Origin: Salinimicrobium sp963739625 | Lineage (GTDB): Bacteria > Bacteroidota > Bacteroidia > Flavobacteriales > Flavobacteriaceae | Assembly (NCBI GenBank): GCA_963739625.1 | Contig: CAVUAU010000018.1 | Location: forward strand, 194,312-258,311 | Length of the DNA: 64,000 nucleotides | Direction: 5' to 3' | Shown: piece by piece, positions 1 to 10,614 of the stretch | Numbering within the stretch: the first letter of the stretch is position 1 | Layout: each line of letters starts with the position of its first letter | The notes under the pieces: generated by a model | The model's input: the letters and a program-made list of their open reading frames with translations, nothing else | Told to the model about the DNA's origin: nothing | The model's database searches: none | Made by a program: the position numbers and the translations under genes

Positions 1-798
1 TGGAGTGACACGAAAGTTCACCAAACCACTTACTGTTTCATCAAACCTGTAAGCAACACCTGCTTCAAAACGGTTATACAAAAGTACGTTTGCGGTAACG
101 TCAACAGAAAGCGGAGCTCCTTTTACGGCACGGGCCATAAAGGCAGGCTTCAATTTCACGTTCTCGGTAAGATCAAACACGTACCCCCCGGTAAGGAAGT
201 AGTGAATGCTTTCTTCTCCTAAACGTGCAAGTCCTGTCTCATTTTCAAGGTGCTTTGAGGTGAAAATGTTTGGAGCGGAAAGTCCAACATAGTAGTTATC
301 TCCAAACCAGTACGCACCAACTCCGAAGTTTGGAAAGGTCTCGCTGATGTTCTGCATTGCAGGGTCATTAGGATCATTTCTGGTTCTAAGGCGACTAAGA
401 TTGGCATCAAAAAATGTCATCCCGGCTTTAACCCCAAAGGAAAGTTTTGAACTTTCAGAAACCGGAAGGATGTAGTTAACATCTGCATAAAGGTTGTTTT
501 CCTTTACAATTCCTCCAATCTCGTCATGCACAATAGAGAGTCCGCCTTCAAGCCTGTCGGTAAAACCGGTGTGGGCAAAAAAGTTAGCAGTCTCGGGAGC
601 GCCTTCCATTCCGGCCCATTGGTTCCTGTAGAGACCTCCTACATTTAGTATACCCAGGTCATCAATCGCATAAGCGGGGTTGATTACGCTCATGTTGTAC
701 ATGTACTGGGTGTACATTGGATCTTGTTGCGCATTACCCTTTAGTGAAAAAAGGGCAATGCAGGCAACAGTAATAATTTTTATGAATGAATTTCTCAT
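1..798 (-). CDS. PorP/SprF family type IX secretion-associated outer membrane protein (3' end cut by window edge)
   Basis: The minus-strand frame opens at ATG 798 and stays open to base 1, giving 266 codons. It begins with a signal peptide (MRNSFIKIITVACIALFSLK, then NAQQD) and continues with the family hallmark QYMYNMSVINPAYAI. The rest alternates short beta strands, as expected for a PorP/SprF-type outer-membrane barrel; family members run to about 300 residues, so roughly 35-50 are missing. In Bacteroidetes, such proteins partner with gliding/T9SS substrates carrying the type B C-terminal domain. Here the gene lies 20 bases downstream of exactly such a substrate, on the same strand, so the two are probably co-transcribed. 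It likely helps retain or export that neighbour at the outer membrane. Family assignment is firm; the specific partner is inferred from context. Confidence 0.9.
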   Translation of the reverse strand, partial: MRNSFIKIITVACIALFSLKGNAQQDPMYTQYMYNMSVINPAYAIDDLGILNVGGLYRNQWAGMEGAPETANFFAHTGFTDRLEGGLSIVHDEIGGIVKENNLYADVNYILPVSESSKLSFGVKAGMTFFDANLSRLRTRNDPNDPAMQNISETFPNFGVGAYWFGDNYYVGLSAPNIFTSKHLENETGLARLGEESIHYFLTGGYVFDLTENVKLKPAFMARAVKGAPLSVDVTANVLLYNRFEAGVAYRFDETVSGLVNFRVTP

Positions 799-818
799 AT
801 GATTCGTATGTTTCAAAA

Positions 819-3800
819 TTATCTGCTTAAGTATACTCTACCTTGAGTTGGTGGGGTTGTCCCGTCGTTGTAGTACAGAATGTAGAAATACACACCTGCA
901 GGAAGAACTCCGCTTCCAAATGAGCCTTCGGTAGAAGTTCCATCCCAGTTTGGAGTAGAAGCATTGCCTTTGTAGACAGGCTCTCCCCATCGGTTATAGA
1001 TCTCCAACTTGAAGTTAGGATATTCTGCAGCAAGGTTCTCAATAACAAATTCGTCATTGATATCATCTCCATTTGGAGAGAACGATTCAGGAATAACAAT
1101 CTCACAAGTTTCAAGAGTGATTGTCACAGCTAGTCTGGTTGAGCTTTCACAATCTCCTGTTGGAGTTGAAGAGGCGTAATATGTAACTCCGTCTTCAAGC
1201 ACTTCGGCAGTAGCTGTAAGTCTCATCACCTGTTGCTGTAGTGTACCAGGTAAGGCTCCTTCGGCAGTGATGTTCTCCTCCAGCTCTGCAATAGTAGCTC
1301 TGTCGAACTCGCAGAATACGTCACCACCCTGAACCAGAGTTGGGGCATCGCTGTCTGTTAGAGTAACTTCAAGTGTTGCAGCTGTGGATTCACATCCTGC
1401 GGCAGAGGTTTGGGTCACGTAGTAAGTTCCATCAACAAGAACATCGGTATCAACAACCTGATTGTTCATTTCGGCATCTGTGTACACATTGAAAGTGGCG
1501 CCATCATCACCGGTAATGTTACCGGCAAGATCGGCAACTGTAGGAGCTGTTACAGCACAAGGCTGAGAAAGCAGCTACGGTTGGAGCGATTGGTGGTGTT
1601 GTGCAATCTGGATTTCCATCACCTATGATCACAGTAACTGTTGCAGAATCTGTACAACCATTATCGCTTGTTATGGTATAAGTATAGACACCTTCAGTTT
1701 GAGTTGTTGGATCAAATGTGTCATCAACTGTTGTTCCTTCTGCATCAGTCCACACTCCGCCAACATCTGGTGTTCCTCCTAATGAATCGAATAAATCAAC
1801 AGTTTCAGTTGTACCCTCTTCAAGGTTGACTATAGCGTTTTGACCAGCGTCCAAAGACTCTAATACAGTCACTGAAAGTTCAGCTGAATCTTCACAGGAT
1901 GTTCCCGCTCCAATTGTATAAGTGGTGCTAAAAGAGCCAACTCCTTCACCGGCATTAAAGTCTGCTGTTATATCTTCAATAGAAGGAGAGAAAGTACCAT
2001 TTTGGGAAACATTCTCATCTAACAGATTGAGGAAGAAAGATCGAACCTGGGTTACAGTTGGTGTTTCAGCCACTTGAGTCCTACAAAGAACAGTATCCAG
2101 ATTATCTGCGCCTGCAGCCCCGCTTCCAATTACAGTTACAGCAAGTTCAGCTGAATCTTCACAAGCAGTACCTTCACCCACAGTGTAGGTTGTACTGAAA
2201 GTACCAATTCCGTCACCAGCGTTAAATTCAGTAGTCAAGTCGGCAATACTTGGTGAAAACGTTCCACCTGTAGTAGCGGAATCATCTAACAGACCTTCGA
2301 AAACACCTAGAACCTGTGCTTCAGTAGCAGTCTCTGCTAGTTCGCTTCTACAAAAAACTGTGGAAGTATTATCAGCGCCCGCATTTCCTCCATTTCCAGT
2401 AATAGTTACAGCAAGTTCAGCTGAATCTTCACAAGCCGTGCCCTCACCTATAGTGTAGGTTGTACTGAAAGTTCCAGTGCCATCGCTGTTATTGATTTGA
2501 GTAGTCAACGTTGCAAGATCAGGAGAGAACGTACCTCCGGAAACAGCACCACTTAGCAGACCTTTGAAAAGATCTTCTACTTCACTTTCTGTAGCGGTTT
2601 CTGTGTTGAAACATACTTCTGAATCGACGTTGTCATCTCCGGCAGCCCCGTTTCCAATTACAGTTACAGCTAGTTCAGCTGAATCTTCACAAGCAGTACC
2701 CTCACCCACGGTGTAGGTTGTGCTGAATGTTCCAATTCCTTCACCGGCATTAAACTGAGCTGTTAAGTCTGTAAAAGAAGGGGAGAATACACCTCCTGTT
2801 GTAGCAGTGTCGTCAAGCAAACTCTCAAAGAAGGCTTTTACTTGCCCTGAAGTAGGTGTATCTGCAACTTCGCTTCTGCAAAGGACTGTAGATGTATTAT
2901 CTGCACCTGCATTTCCTCCATTCCCAGTAATAGTTACTGCAAGTTCAGCTGAATCTTCACAAGCAGTGCCCTCACCTATGGTGTAGGTTGTGCTGAAAGT
3001 TCCAGTGCCATCGCTGTTATTTATTTGAGTAGTCAATGTTGCAAAATCAGGAGAGAACGTACCTCCGGAAACAGCACCACTTAGTAGACCTTCGAAAAGA
3101 TCTTCTACTTCACTTTCTGTAGCGGTTTCTGTGTTGAAGCAAATTTCCGAATCGATATTATCGTTTCCGGCAGCTCCACTTCCAATCACTGTTACAGACA
3201 ATTGAGCTGAATCTTCACAAGCAGTACCCTCGCTCACGGTGTAGGTGGTACTAAAAGTGCCTATTCCGTCACCTGCATTAAAATTGTTGGTCAATTCTGC
3301 AATAGAAGGAGAAAATACTCCTCCTGTTGTAGCAGCATCGTCAAGTAGACTCTCAAAGAATGCTTTTACTTGTCCTGTAGTAGGTGTATCTGCAACTTCG
3401 CTTCTGCAAAGGATAGTTGATGTATTATCCGCGCCAGCGTTAGCGGCGGGAGTGACAGTCACTGCAAGTTCAGCTGTATCTTCACAAGCAGTACCTTCAC
3501 CTATGGTGTAGGTTGTGCTGAAAGTTCCGGTGCCATCGCTGTTATTGATTTGAGTAGTCAATGTTGCAAAATTAGGAGAGAATGTTCCTCCAGTAACAGC
3601 ATCACTAAGTAGACCTCTAAAAAGATCTTCTACTTCACTTTCTGTAGCTGTTTCTGTGTTGAAGCAAATTTCCGAATCGATATTATCGTTTCCGGCAGCT
3701 CCACTTCCAATCACTGTTACAGACAATTCAGCTGAATCTTCACAAGAAGTACCCTCGCTCACGGTGTAGGTGGTAGTAAAAGTGCCTATTCCGTCACCTG

Positions 3801-5604
3801 CATTAAAATTGTTGGTCAATTCTGCAATAGAAGGAGAAAATACTCCTCCTGTTGTAGCGCCCTCGTCCAATAGTCCTTCAAAGAAATCCAGGACCTGACT
3901 TTCAGTAGGTGTATCTGCAACTTCACTTCTGCAAAGGATAGTTGATGTGTTATCCGCACCAGCGTTAGCGGCGGGAGTGACAGTGACTGCAAGTTCAGCT
4001 GAGTCTTCACAGGCAGTACCTTTACCTATTGTATAGGTTGTACTGAAGTTTCCAGTTCCATCGCCAGCGTTAAATTGGTTTGTCAATTCTGTGAAACTTG
4101 GAGAAAATGTTCCGCCTTCAACTGCATTGTCTAACAAGCTCATAAAAAGAGTTTCGACCTGCCCTTCAGTAGCAGTTTCTGCAAGATCACTTCTACATAA
4201 TACGGTATCAGTATTATCGTTACCAGCGGCGTCGGTTCCAATAACGACTACGCTGTATTGCGCTGAATCCTGGCAACTACCTTCACCAACTGTATAAGTG
4301 GTACTAATAGTTCCTATTCCGTCACCTTCATTGAATTGAGTTGTCAGGTCAGCCAGGCTGGGAGAAAATTCACCGCCAGGTGTGATATCCCCGTCAAAGA
4401 ATCCTTGAAGTATAATTCCCAGTTGTTCTTCGTCTAAGGTTGGGGGCAAATCACTCCTGCAAATGATTGTACCAGTATTGGATTCTCCAGCATTAGCAGC
4501 CGGAGTAACAGTTACGGCAAGATTAGCTTCATCTTCACAGGTGGTGCCTCCGGCAACAGTGTAAGTTGTGCTATATGTACCTGTTCCATCTCCTCCATTA
4601 AACTGGGCAGTAAGATCTGCAATAGATGGAGAGAAAGTTCCCCCGGGAATTGGATTGTCTAGAAAGCTCATAAAAAGATTTTCAACCTGGCCTTCTGTTG
4701 CGGTGTCTGCCACGTCTAAACGACATAAAGAATTGTCCACACTGTCATTTCCTAAACCATCAGTGATCACTACCACCTCCACGGGAGTTCTTTCCTCACT
4801 TGCACAAGGAGGAAAGGGTTGTTCTCTGTCATTAACAATCTGTTCGGCATAATATATTTGCCCATTTAGAAGAGTGGTATTCTCTGCCAAAGGTGAGCCG
4901 CCCTGTGCAGTGCGATACCATCTAATAGTTTGAGTATTAGGGTAAGTCTCTTCTGCCTGAAGAGCTGCCACAGTTGCGCCGGGACAGAATGTTTGTAGTG
5001 CTTCAGCCTGGGGAGGATTAGGGTTGTTGGGATTATATCCTACAGCAGCCCTTAGTGATGGGCAGTTGTTTGGGTCCTCAGAAACCTGGCCTACGAAATA
5101 ACTTTCTCCTGGGGTCAACTCCCCTTCAGCCATAGTATTACCAAATTGTGAGGTATAAACTACGACTTCGTAACCTGCCAAGGTAACTTCAAAATATCCT
5201 GCCAAATCATCTGCTGTAAAGTTGGTAACTGAACAAGGACTAATTTCAAAACTGTTGCTGTTTGGAAAAATAGTATTTGTAGGCTCTTCTACAACGTTTA
5301 CTGTTACAGTTACAGCAATACGATCGCAGTCCCCGGATGTTCCACCTACATAATAGGTAGTACCATCAGTTAATACCTCATCTTCAGGAATGGGTTGAGT
5401 GTCGTTTGTGTTGTCATCTGTTTGAAAAACAGCTGTACCATCGGTATCAATGTCTCCTACAGTTTGCAGGTAACAGAACTCTTGGTTCGAAGGAGTTCCC
5501 GCAGTAGTGGGACAATCCTGTCCGTACATGTAGGTTCCGCTAAATAAGAGTAAGGCAAAAAGGAATATAGGCATCCCTTTACTACCTGAGGTAAAATTTC
5601 GCAT
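819..5604 (-). CDS. Large secreted T9SS type B sorting-domain protein with 11 tandem repeats (frameshift near 1567)
   Basis: Predicted cell-surface or secreted adhesin-like protein of about 1,590 residues. It starts with a signal peptide (MRNFTSGSKGMPIFLFALLL, then FSGTYMYGQ) and has about 250 residues of Cys-containing Ig-like segments. Eleven tandem repeats of about 88 residues follow, then a PKD/Ig-like stretch, and a C-terminal gliding-motility type B sorting domain (SFSPNGDDINDEFVIENL, NRWGEPVYKG, ending GRVYLSR). The reading frame breaks near 1567: the upstream frame runs out after TVAAFSA, while skipping one base continues as QPCAVTAPTVADLAGNITGD and joins the C-terminal frame. One extra base is the simplest explanation. 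The type B domain is known to direct export by T9SS; function beyond export and adhesion cannot be read from the sequence. PorP/SprF follows immediately downstream. Confidence 0.85.
1850..4758 (-). repeat. Eleven tandem coding repeats of about 264 bp
   Basis: Each unit starts with AG.DN.....C, passes through GGxFSPS and STTYT, and ends CEDSAELxVTV. Two subtypes alternate in units 4-10: CRSEVADTPT units (4, 6, 8, and related 10) and CFNTETATESEVEDLF units (5, 7, 9). This indicates expansion by a two-unit block of about 525 bp. The DNA between equivalent units is nearly identical over long stretches, so recombination or assembly collapse could change the copy number. All units lie within the T9SS type B substrate and are in frame. 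Confidence 0.92.
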
Positions 5605-5651
5605 AGGCTAATTGTTAAATTAAATCGATTTTCATCTGGTTATTTAAGGTT

Positions 5652-5659
5652 CAAATATA
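5652..5659 (-). promoter_or_regulatory. Candidate -7 element for the T9SS substrate gene
   Basis: The minus strand reads TATATTTG, a perfect match to the Bacteroidetes -7 consensus TAnnTTTG, about 48 bases before the start codon at 5604. No convincing -33 TTTG lies at the ideal spacing, so this is a moderate call. The rest of 5605-5938 is AT-rich, without a gene. Confidence 0.45.
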
Positions 5660-5911
5660 TAGCAAAGATCAAGAAAAAAAACTTAATCTCTTGTTAAGCC
5701 ATGGTTTTATTGACTTTGCGGTCAAAGTCGGCTAATATGCTGAGGTAGGGAGCGATAAAAGTACAATATTTTCATTAATAAAATTTAATTAGGATTAATT
5801 TTACATAATTAAAGTTAATGTCTTCTGTTCATCCATTATTAGTTGTCTTTTGCCGCTAAATGTTACAGGGAAGGTGACAAAAGAACCTTTTACGGACACC
5901 TCTAGATTTTT

Positions 5912-5919
5912 TATCTTTA
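5912..5919 (+). promoter_or_regulatory. Candidate promoter of the Mpl-like ligase operon
   Basis: TATCTTTA resembles the Bacteroidetes -7 box, with a T-rich/TTTA block about 19 bases upstream (near 5889) as a possible -33 element. It lies 20 bases before ATG 5939. The last consensus G is replaced by A, so confidence is limited. Confidence 0.4.
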
Positions 5920-5938
5920 CTCAAACTTTTTCTAAACA

Positions 5939-7310
5939 ATGAAAATTCATTTTATCGCTATAGGTGGAAGTGCTATGCATAATCTGGCGCTGGCACTACA
6001 TCAAAAAGGCTACATGATCACCGGGAGTGACGACATGATCTACGAGCCTTCACGTTCCAGGCTGGAAAAATTTGGTCTGCTTCCCGAGGAATACGGGTGG
6101 TTTCCAGAGAAAATTACCTCCGATCTTGATGCCGTCATTCTGGGGATGCATGCAAGGGAGGATAATCCCGAGTTAAAAAAAGCTAAAGAAGCAGGGGTGA
6201 AAGTATTTTCTTACCCAGAGTTTCTGTACGAACAGTCAAAGAACAAAACCAGGGTCGTCATTGGAGGTTCCCACGGTAAGACAACTATCACCTCAATGAT
6301 CCTGCACGTGCTTAACTACCATCATAAAGAGGTCGATTATATGGTGGGTGCGCAGTTGGAAGGATTTGATACTATGGTGCACCTCACAGAGGAAAATGAT
6401 TTTATTGTACTTGAAGGAGATGAATATTTGTCTTCGCCTATTGACAGGCGACCAAAATTTCACCTCTACAAGCCCAATATTGCTCTTCTAAGTGGTATCG
6501 CGTGGGACCATATCAATGTGTTTCCCACCTTTGAAGAATACCTGGAGCAATTCAGGATCTTTATTGATGCTATAGTAAAAGGTGGAATCCTTGTGTATAA
6601 TGAAGAGGATGCACTACTTGAAAGATCTGGTAGACAACACTGTGAACACTATAAGAAAACATCCATATAGTACTCCGGCGCATCATGTCGTGGGCGAAAA
6701 GACCTTTTTAGACACACCCGAGGGTGAAATGCCAATCGAAATCTTTGGAAAGCACAATCTTCAGAATCTGGCTGGGGCCAAATGGATCTGCCAACACATG
6801 GGGATTGATGAAGATGATTTTTACGAAGCCATTTCCTCCTTTAAAGGAGCATCAAAAAGACTGGAGAAAATTGCGGAAAATAAAAATACTGTAGTCTTTA
6901 AAGATTTTGCCCACAGTCCTTCTAAAGTCATGGCAACCACAAAGGCTGTAAAACAGCAATATAAGGAAAAGAGACTGCTGGCCTGTCTGGAATTACACAC
7001 CTATAGCAGCCTGAATTCCTCTTTTTTGAGAGAATACAGCAATGCTTTAGACGAGGCCGATAAAGCTGTGGTATTTTTCTCCCCCGAAGCCGTGGAAAAC
7101 AAGAGACTGGATCCTATTCAAAAAGAGCAAATCTTTGATGCCTTTAACCGGAAGGACCTGGTGATCTTTACCAATTCAACCGAATTCCAGAATTTTCTAA
7201 AGGAACAGGATTTTGACCAAACCGTTTTGTTGCTTATGAGTAGTGGAAATTATGGCGGAATGGATTTCGAAGATGTTAAGGAGTGGATTGAAAAAAGGGA
7301 TAATCTATAG
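5939..7310 (+). CDS. mpl: UDP-N-acetylmuramate:L-Ala-gamma-D-Glu-meso-DAP ligase, Mpl-like (frameshift near 6617)
   Basis: Mur-ligase family enzyme expected to reattach recycled murein tripeptide to UDP-MurNAc, using ATP, in the cytoplasm. The N-terminal nucleotide fold starts MKIHFIAIGGSAMHNLALAL, as in Mpl/MurC. The ATP loop GGSHGKTT is at residues 109-116, and the C-terminal domain has KDFAHSPSKVMATTKA, equivalent to the family's DYAHHP region. The sequence is split: the first frame ends at 6670, while the continuing frame reads KDLVDNTVNTIRKHPYSTPA from about 6618. Removing one base near 6617 restores a continuous protein of about 457 residues, the normal length. Mpl is favoured over MurC because of the N-terminal form and the solitary context, outside a mur/fts cluster. 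radC follows after 24 bases. Confidence 0.85.
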
Positions 7311-7334
7311 GCTTCATTTTCTTATCTTTAGAGA

Positions 7335-8045
7335 ATGAAGAAAGATCCACTGCAGGAAAAATCTACTTTTACCATTAAACATTGGGCCGAAGATGACCGG
7401 CCACGTGAAAAACTGCTCCAGAAGGGAAGAGGTTCGCTAAGTGATGCCGAACTTTTGGCGATTCTTATCGGTTCGGGAAGCAGAACTCAGAGTGCTGTTG
7501 ATCTTTGCAAAAAAATCCTCTCTGATGTTGGGAACAATCTGTTCGAGCTGGGGAAACTTTCAGTGAAACAGCTCCAGACCTACAATGGCATTGGTGAAGC
7601 CAAAGCGCTTTCTATAGTTGCAGCACTGGAGCTGGGCCGCAGAAGAAGGGCAGGAGAGGCCTTGGAAAAAATGAAGATATCATCGAGTTCCTCGGTTTTT
7701 GAGTTGATGCAACCCGAAATAGGGGAGTTACCGCATGAAGAATTCTGGATCATTTATCTCAACAACTCAAATAAGGTCATCGAGAAACACCATTTGAGCA
7801 AGGGAGGTATTACCGGAACTCTCGTTGACGTAAGGCTGGCGCTCAAAAAAGCTCTTGAACTTGGTGCCACAGCACTTATTCTTACTCATAATCATCCTTC
7901 GGGTAATTTGAATCCCAGTAGTTCAGACAAACAGCTCACTCAGAAGTTGAAAACTGCAGGAGAAAGCCTGGATATTAAAATTCTGGACCATATCATTGTT
8001 ACCGAGAAATCTTATTTTAGTTTTGCCGATGAAGGCCTGCTCTAA
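7335..8045 (+). CDS. radC: RadC family (JAB/MPN) protein
   Basis: This 236-residue protein has the full RadC layout. The N-terminal UPF0758 segment includes LSDAELLAILIGSG, a helix-hairpin-helix-like stretch surrounds LQTYNGIGEAKALSI, and a C-terminal JAMM metal-binding motif reads LTHNHPSGNLNPSSSD. The H-x-H-P...S...D pattern is intact, so zinc binding is likely. Despite the name, no DNA-repair activity is established for the family; the JAMM fold suggests an isopeptidase-like or hydrolase role. It follows the Mpl-like gene closely and precedes a deacetylase-like gene, probably in one transcript. An A-rich leader with TATCTTTA sits directly before the start and may add a promoter. Length is normal for the family. 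Confidence 0.93.
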   Translation: MKKDPLQEKSTFTIKHWAEDDRPREKLLQKGRGSLSDAELLAILIGSGSRTQSAVDLCKKILSDVGNNLFELGKLSVKQLQTYNGIGEAKALSIVAALELGRRRRAGEALEKMKISSSSSVFELMQPEIGELPHEEFWIIYLNNSNKVIEKHHLSKGGITGTLVDVRLALKKALELGATALILTHNHPSGNLNPSSSDKQLTQKLKTAGESLDIKILDHIIVTEKSYFSFADEGLL

Positions 8046-8060
8046 TATTCCCGAGTACTT

Positions 8061-9350
8061 ATGCTCCTAGTTTATACCCAAAAAATCACTCCTCGCGTCA
8101 CCTATGCTTTTAAACAGGTATGCACTCGTATTTTGAAAATTCCGGTAGGATTTACTTCCAAAATTGAAGAATTCGTTGGCCACGAGGGCATGAAGCTTTC
8201 CTATGGGAAGCAAAGCCTTGCCAATGAAGTCTTCATTCAAAACGTTGATCTACTGCTGGAGCAGGGAATGACAGATCTTGAGGTGAAAGTGCAGGAATGG
8301 GAAGGAGTGCCGTGCTTTTTTGCAGTTTCTGACAACAGCTCGATTCCCTTTGATATTTTTGCAGCTTCCTTTTACCTGTTGAGCCGTTATGAGGAATATT
8401 TACCACATGTAAAAGATGAACAGGGAAGATTTCAGGCTTCCGAAAGTTTGGCTTTCCAGGAAGGTTTTCTGGAGCTGCCGGTCATCGATATCTGGGCTCA
8501 AAAATTTAAAAAGATCCTTCGGGCAAAGTTTCCCGATTATGATTTTCCGGAGAAAACATTCCTTTCAGAAAATGTGGTCGCGGTAACCGAAGTCTTTCGC
8601 TATAAAGAAAAAGGCATTATTCGCGTGCTGCTGGGGCTGTTGATGGATGTGGTGCAACTTAAACCGAAATATGTGCTACACCGCTTTCAGGTAATGCTGA
8701 AGTTTAAACGGGATCCTTACGACGTCTATACAAAATTGCTTCGGTTTTCCAAAAAGCATAAATTGAGCATGAAGTTCATGTTTCAGGTGAGCGACTTTTC
8801 CAGTCATGACCGCAATATCAATTACAATCGGCTACAGCTGCAAAGCCTGATTAAATCTGTCGCAGATTATTCTGAAGTAGGTTTGCAACCCGGCTACTAC
8901 GCCAACGAAAAATTTCCGATCTTAAAAGAAGAAAAAAAACGTCTGGAAAATATTTTAAAGAGACCGGTTCTTAGCGCCCTTAACAGCAAATATAACCTGC
9001 TGTTGCCCGATGCTTATAACCACATGGTCGAGCTGGATCTCAAAAATGACTATTCAATGGGGTATCCAGAGGCGCTAGGTTTTCGGGCAGGCACCTGTTC
9101 TCCTTTTCTTTTTTATGATATTAATTTTGAAGTAACCACTCCATTATTGATCCATCCATATGCGCTAAATGTGGGGGCTTTTTATAAAATGAAGGAGACA
9201 GAAATCGAATTTAAAGTGAGGGAAATACGGCGACAGGTGAAAATGGTAGAGGGAAAGTTGATTGCTATTTTTACTAACAAAGATTTTTCTGAATACGCCA
9301 ATTCAAAGCGAAACTTTTCAATTTTAAGAACTGCAAATGAAAATCTCTAA
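8061..9350 (+). CDS. Polysaccharide deacetylase-like family protein
   Basis: A 429-residue protein of a type common in Flavobacteriaceae and usually annotated as polysaccharide deacetylase family. Visible landmarks are FYLLSRYEEYLPHVKDEQGR in the first third and FMFQVSDFSSHDRNINYNR in the middle, where the deacetylase-like barrel should lie. EALGFRAGTCSPFLFYDI follows, resembling the GFRxP..P.Y region of NodB-type enzymes. Canonical metal-binding HxxxH is not obvious, so catalytic activity is uncertain. There is no signal peptide. Its last 14 bases overlap the start of the HAD hydrolase gene, so the two are translationally linked. The substrate is unknown. Confidence 0.7.
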   Translation: MLLVYTQKITPRVTYAFKQVCTRILKIPVGFTSKIEEFVGHEGMKLSYGKQSLANEVFIQNVDLLLEQGMTDLEVKVQEWEGVPCFFAVSDNSSIPFDIFAASFYLLSRYEEYLPHVKDEQGRFQASESLAFQEGFLELPVIDIWAQKFKKILRAKFPDYDFPEKTFLSENVVAVTEVFRYKEKGIIRVLLGLLMDVVQLKPKYVLHRFQVMLKFKRDPYDVYTKLLRFSKKHKLSMKFMFQVSDFSSHDRNINYNRLQLQSLIKSVADYSEVGLQPGYYANEKFPILKEEKKRLENILKRPVLSALNSKYNLLLPDAYNHMVELDLKNDYSMGYPEALGFRAGTCSPFLFYDINFEVTTPLLIHPYALNVGAFYKMKETEIEFKVREIRRQVKMVEGKLIAIFTNKDFSEYANSKRNFSILRTANENL

Positions 9351-10027
9351 TATCAAACATATCTTTTTTGATCTTGATCATACCCTTTGGGATTTCGACA
9401 AGAATTCTGGTCTGGCTTTCAATTCCATTTTTACCAAACACGAAATTAAGGTGGAACTTGAAAGATTCCTCGAGGCCTATACCCCAATAAATACAAATTA
9501 CTGGAAGCTGTACAGGGATGAGAAGGTTACTAAAGAAGCTTTGCGCTATGGCAGGTTGAAAGAGACTTTTGATGTCATTGAATATGAGCGTGAGCAATGA
9601 TCAAATTGAGGCGTTGTCTATAGATTATATTGAACATTTGCCGCTACACAACCACTTGCTGGATGGCAGCCTCGAGATGCTGGAATATCTGCAGGAAAAT
9701 TATACGATGCACATCATCACCAATGGGTTTAGAGAAGTGCAGCATAAGAAGCTCGAAAGCTCCGGAATAATGAAATATTTCTCGAGCATAACAACTTCTG
9801 AAGATGTGGGAGTAAAGAAGCCTCATAAAGCCATTTTTGAGACTGCTCTTAAAAATGCGAACGCCAGGAAAGAAGAGAGTATCATGATAGGTGACAATTT
9901 TGAAGCCGATTTTATGGGTGCTGTAGACTTCGGAATGCAGGCCATCCTCTATAATTATTACAAAAAAGAATTCTCACCTGAATATCACCAGGTTCTGGCA
10001 ATGACCGAACTGTCGAAGTTTTTATAG
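9337..10027 (+). CDS. yjjG: YjjG-family noncanonical pyrimidine nucleotidase (HAD; frameshift near 9590)
   Basis: HAD-superfamily phosphatase, expected to dephosphorylate noncanonical pyrimidine nucleotides. Motif I is HIFFDLDHTLWDF near residue 8, motif II is ITNGF, and motifs III/IV are VGVKKPHKAIF and IMIGDNFEADFMGA. All catalytic aspartates are present. The frame breaks near 9590: the first part ends RLKETFDVIEYEREQ, and the second continues VSNDQIEALSIDYIEHLPLH when one base is skipped. Joined length is about 229 residues, normal for YjjG. The start overlaps the 3' end of the upstream gene by 14 bases. An uncorrected inserted base is more likely than gene decay, since both halves are fully conserved. 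Confidence 0.85.
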
Positions 10028-10065
10028 CAATAAAAAAACCTTAGCTTCGTTTGATAATCAATTGT

Positions 10066-10590
10066 ATGCGGATGTCTTCGGGAACTATAACAAAACTGCC
10101 TTTTTTGGCCCTTTTCCTATTTTTGTGCTCCTCCTGTGTGAAAGATGTTGATCTTGACCAGTATAACGAAATAGTCCTTCCGCCAACGGCTGCCATTGAT
10201 CTGGTGTACTTTACTCTTGAACCTTCAGATTTTGTAGATACTGCAGGAAACCTTAAAAAAGCAGGAGATGTTGTGCGTCTCGAGTTTTTGGATGACGACT
10301 ACATTCAGGACGGCCTAATGAGGGCCGATTTTAATTTCGTGATCACGAATAGTTTTCAGCAGGAATTTACGGCGTCCTTGAAATTTCTTTCAGAAAGTAA
10401 TGCGGTGCAATATAGTTTCAAAATTCATGTACCTGCAGGAACACCGGGACAACCGGCGGTAGTCAATTATACCGAAATTGTACCGGAGTCCCAGATCAAT
10501 GCTATTAGAAAGTCTATTAAACTGCTGGCTGAAGTTGAGATGCAGCCAAACAATGCAGCCGATAGAAGGCGTTTTTCAACTGGAGTCTAA
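10066..10590 (+). CDS. Putative lipoprotein of unknown function
   Basis: About 174 residues with a lipoprotein signal peptide: a hydrophobic run (LPFLALFLFL) followed by the lipobox-like CSSC. Reading from TTG 10051 is possible, but the in-frame ATGs at 10066 and 10072 give a more normal signal peptide, so 10066 is chosen. The mature part is rich in beta-type sequence (AAIDLVYFTLEPSDF, VRLEFLDDD, ADFNFVITNSF) with no motif I recognise. It is followed 24 bases later by a DUF5723-type outer membrane protein and then a small secreted protein, so all three may form one envelope-related operon. The function is unknown. Confidence 0.75.
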   Translation: MRMSSGTITKLPFLALFLFLCSSCVKDVDLDQYNEIVLPPTAAIDLVYFTLEPSDFVDTAGNLKKAGDVVRLEFLDDDYIQDGLMRADFNFVITNSFQQEFTASLKFLSESNAVQYSFKIHVPAGTPGQPAVVNYTEIVPESQINAIRKSIKLLAEVEMQPNNAADRRRFSTGV

Positions 10591-10614
10591 AGCCTATTAT
10601 AAGTTTGAATTCAA

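Noticed and set aside
1850..4758. Regular tandem repeats as a CRISPR or satellite array
   Set aside because: The repeat unit of about 264 bp is an in-frame protein domain with no short repeat/spacer structure.
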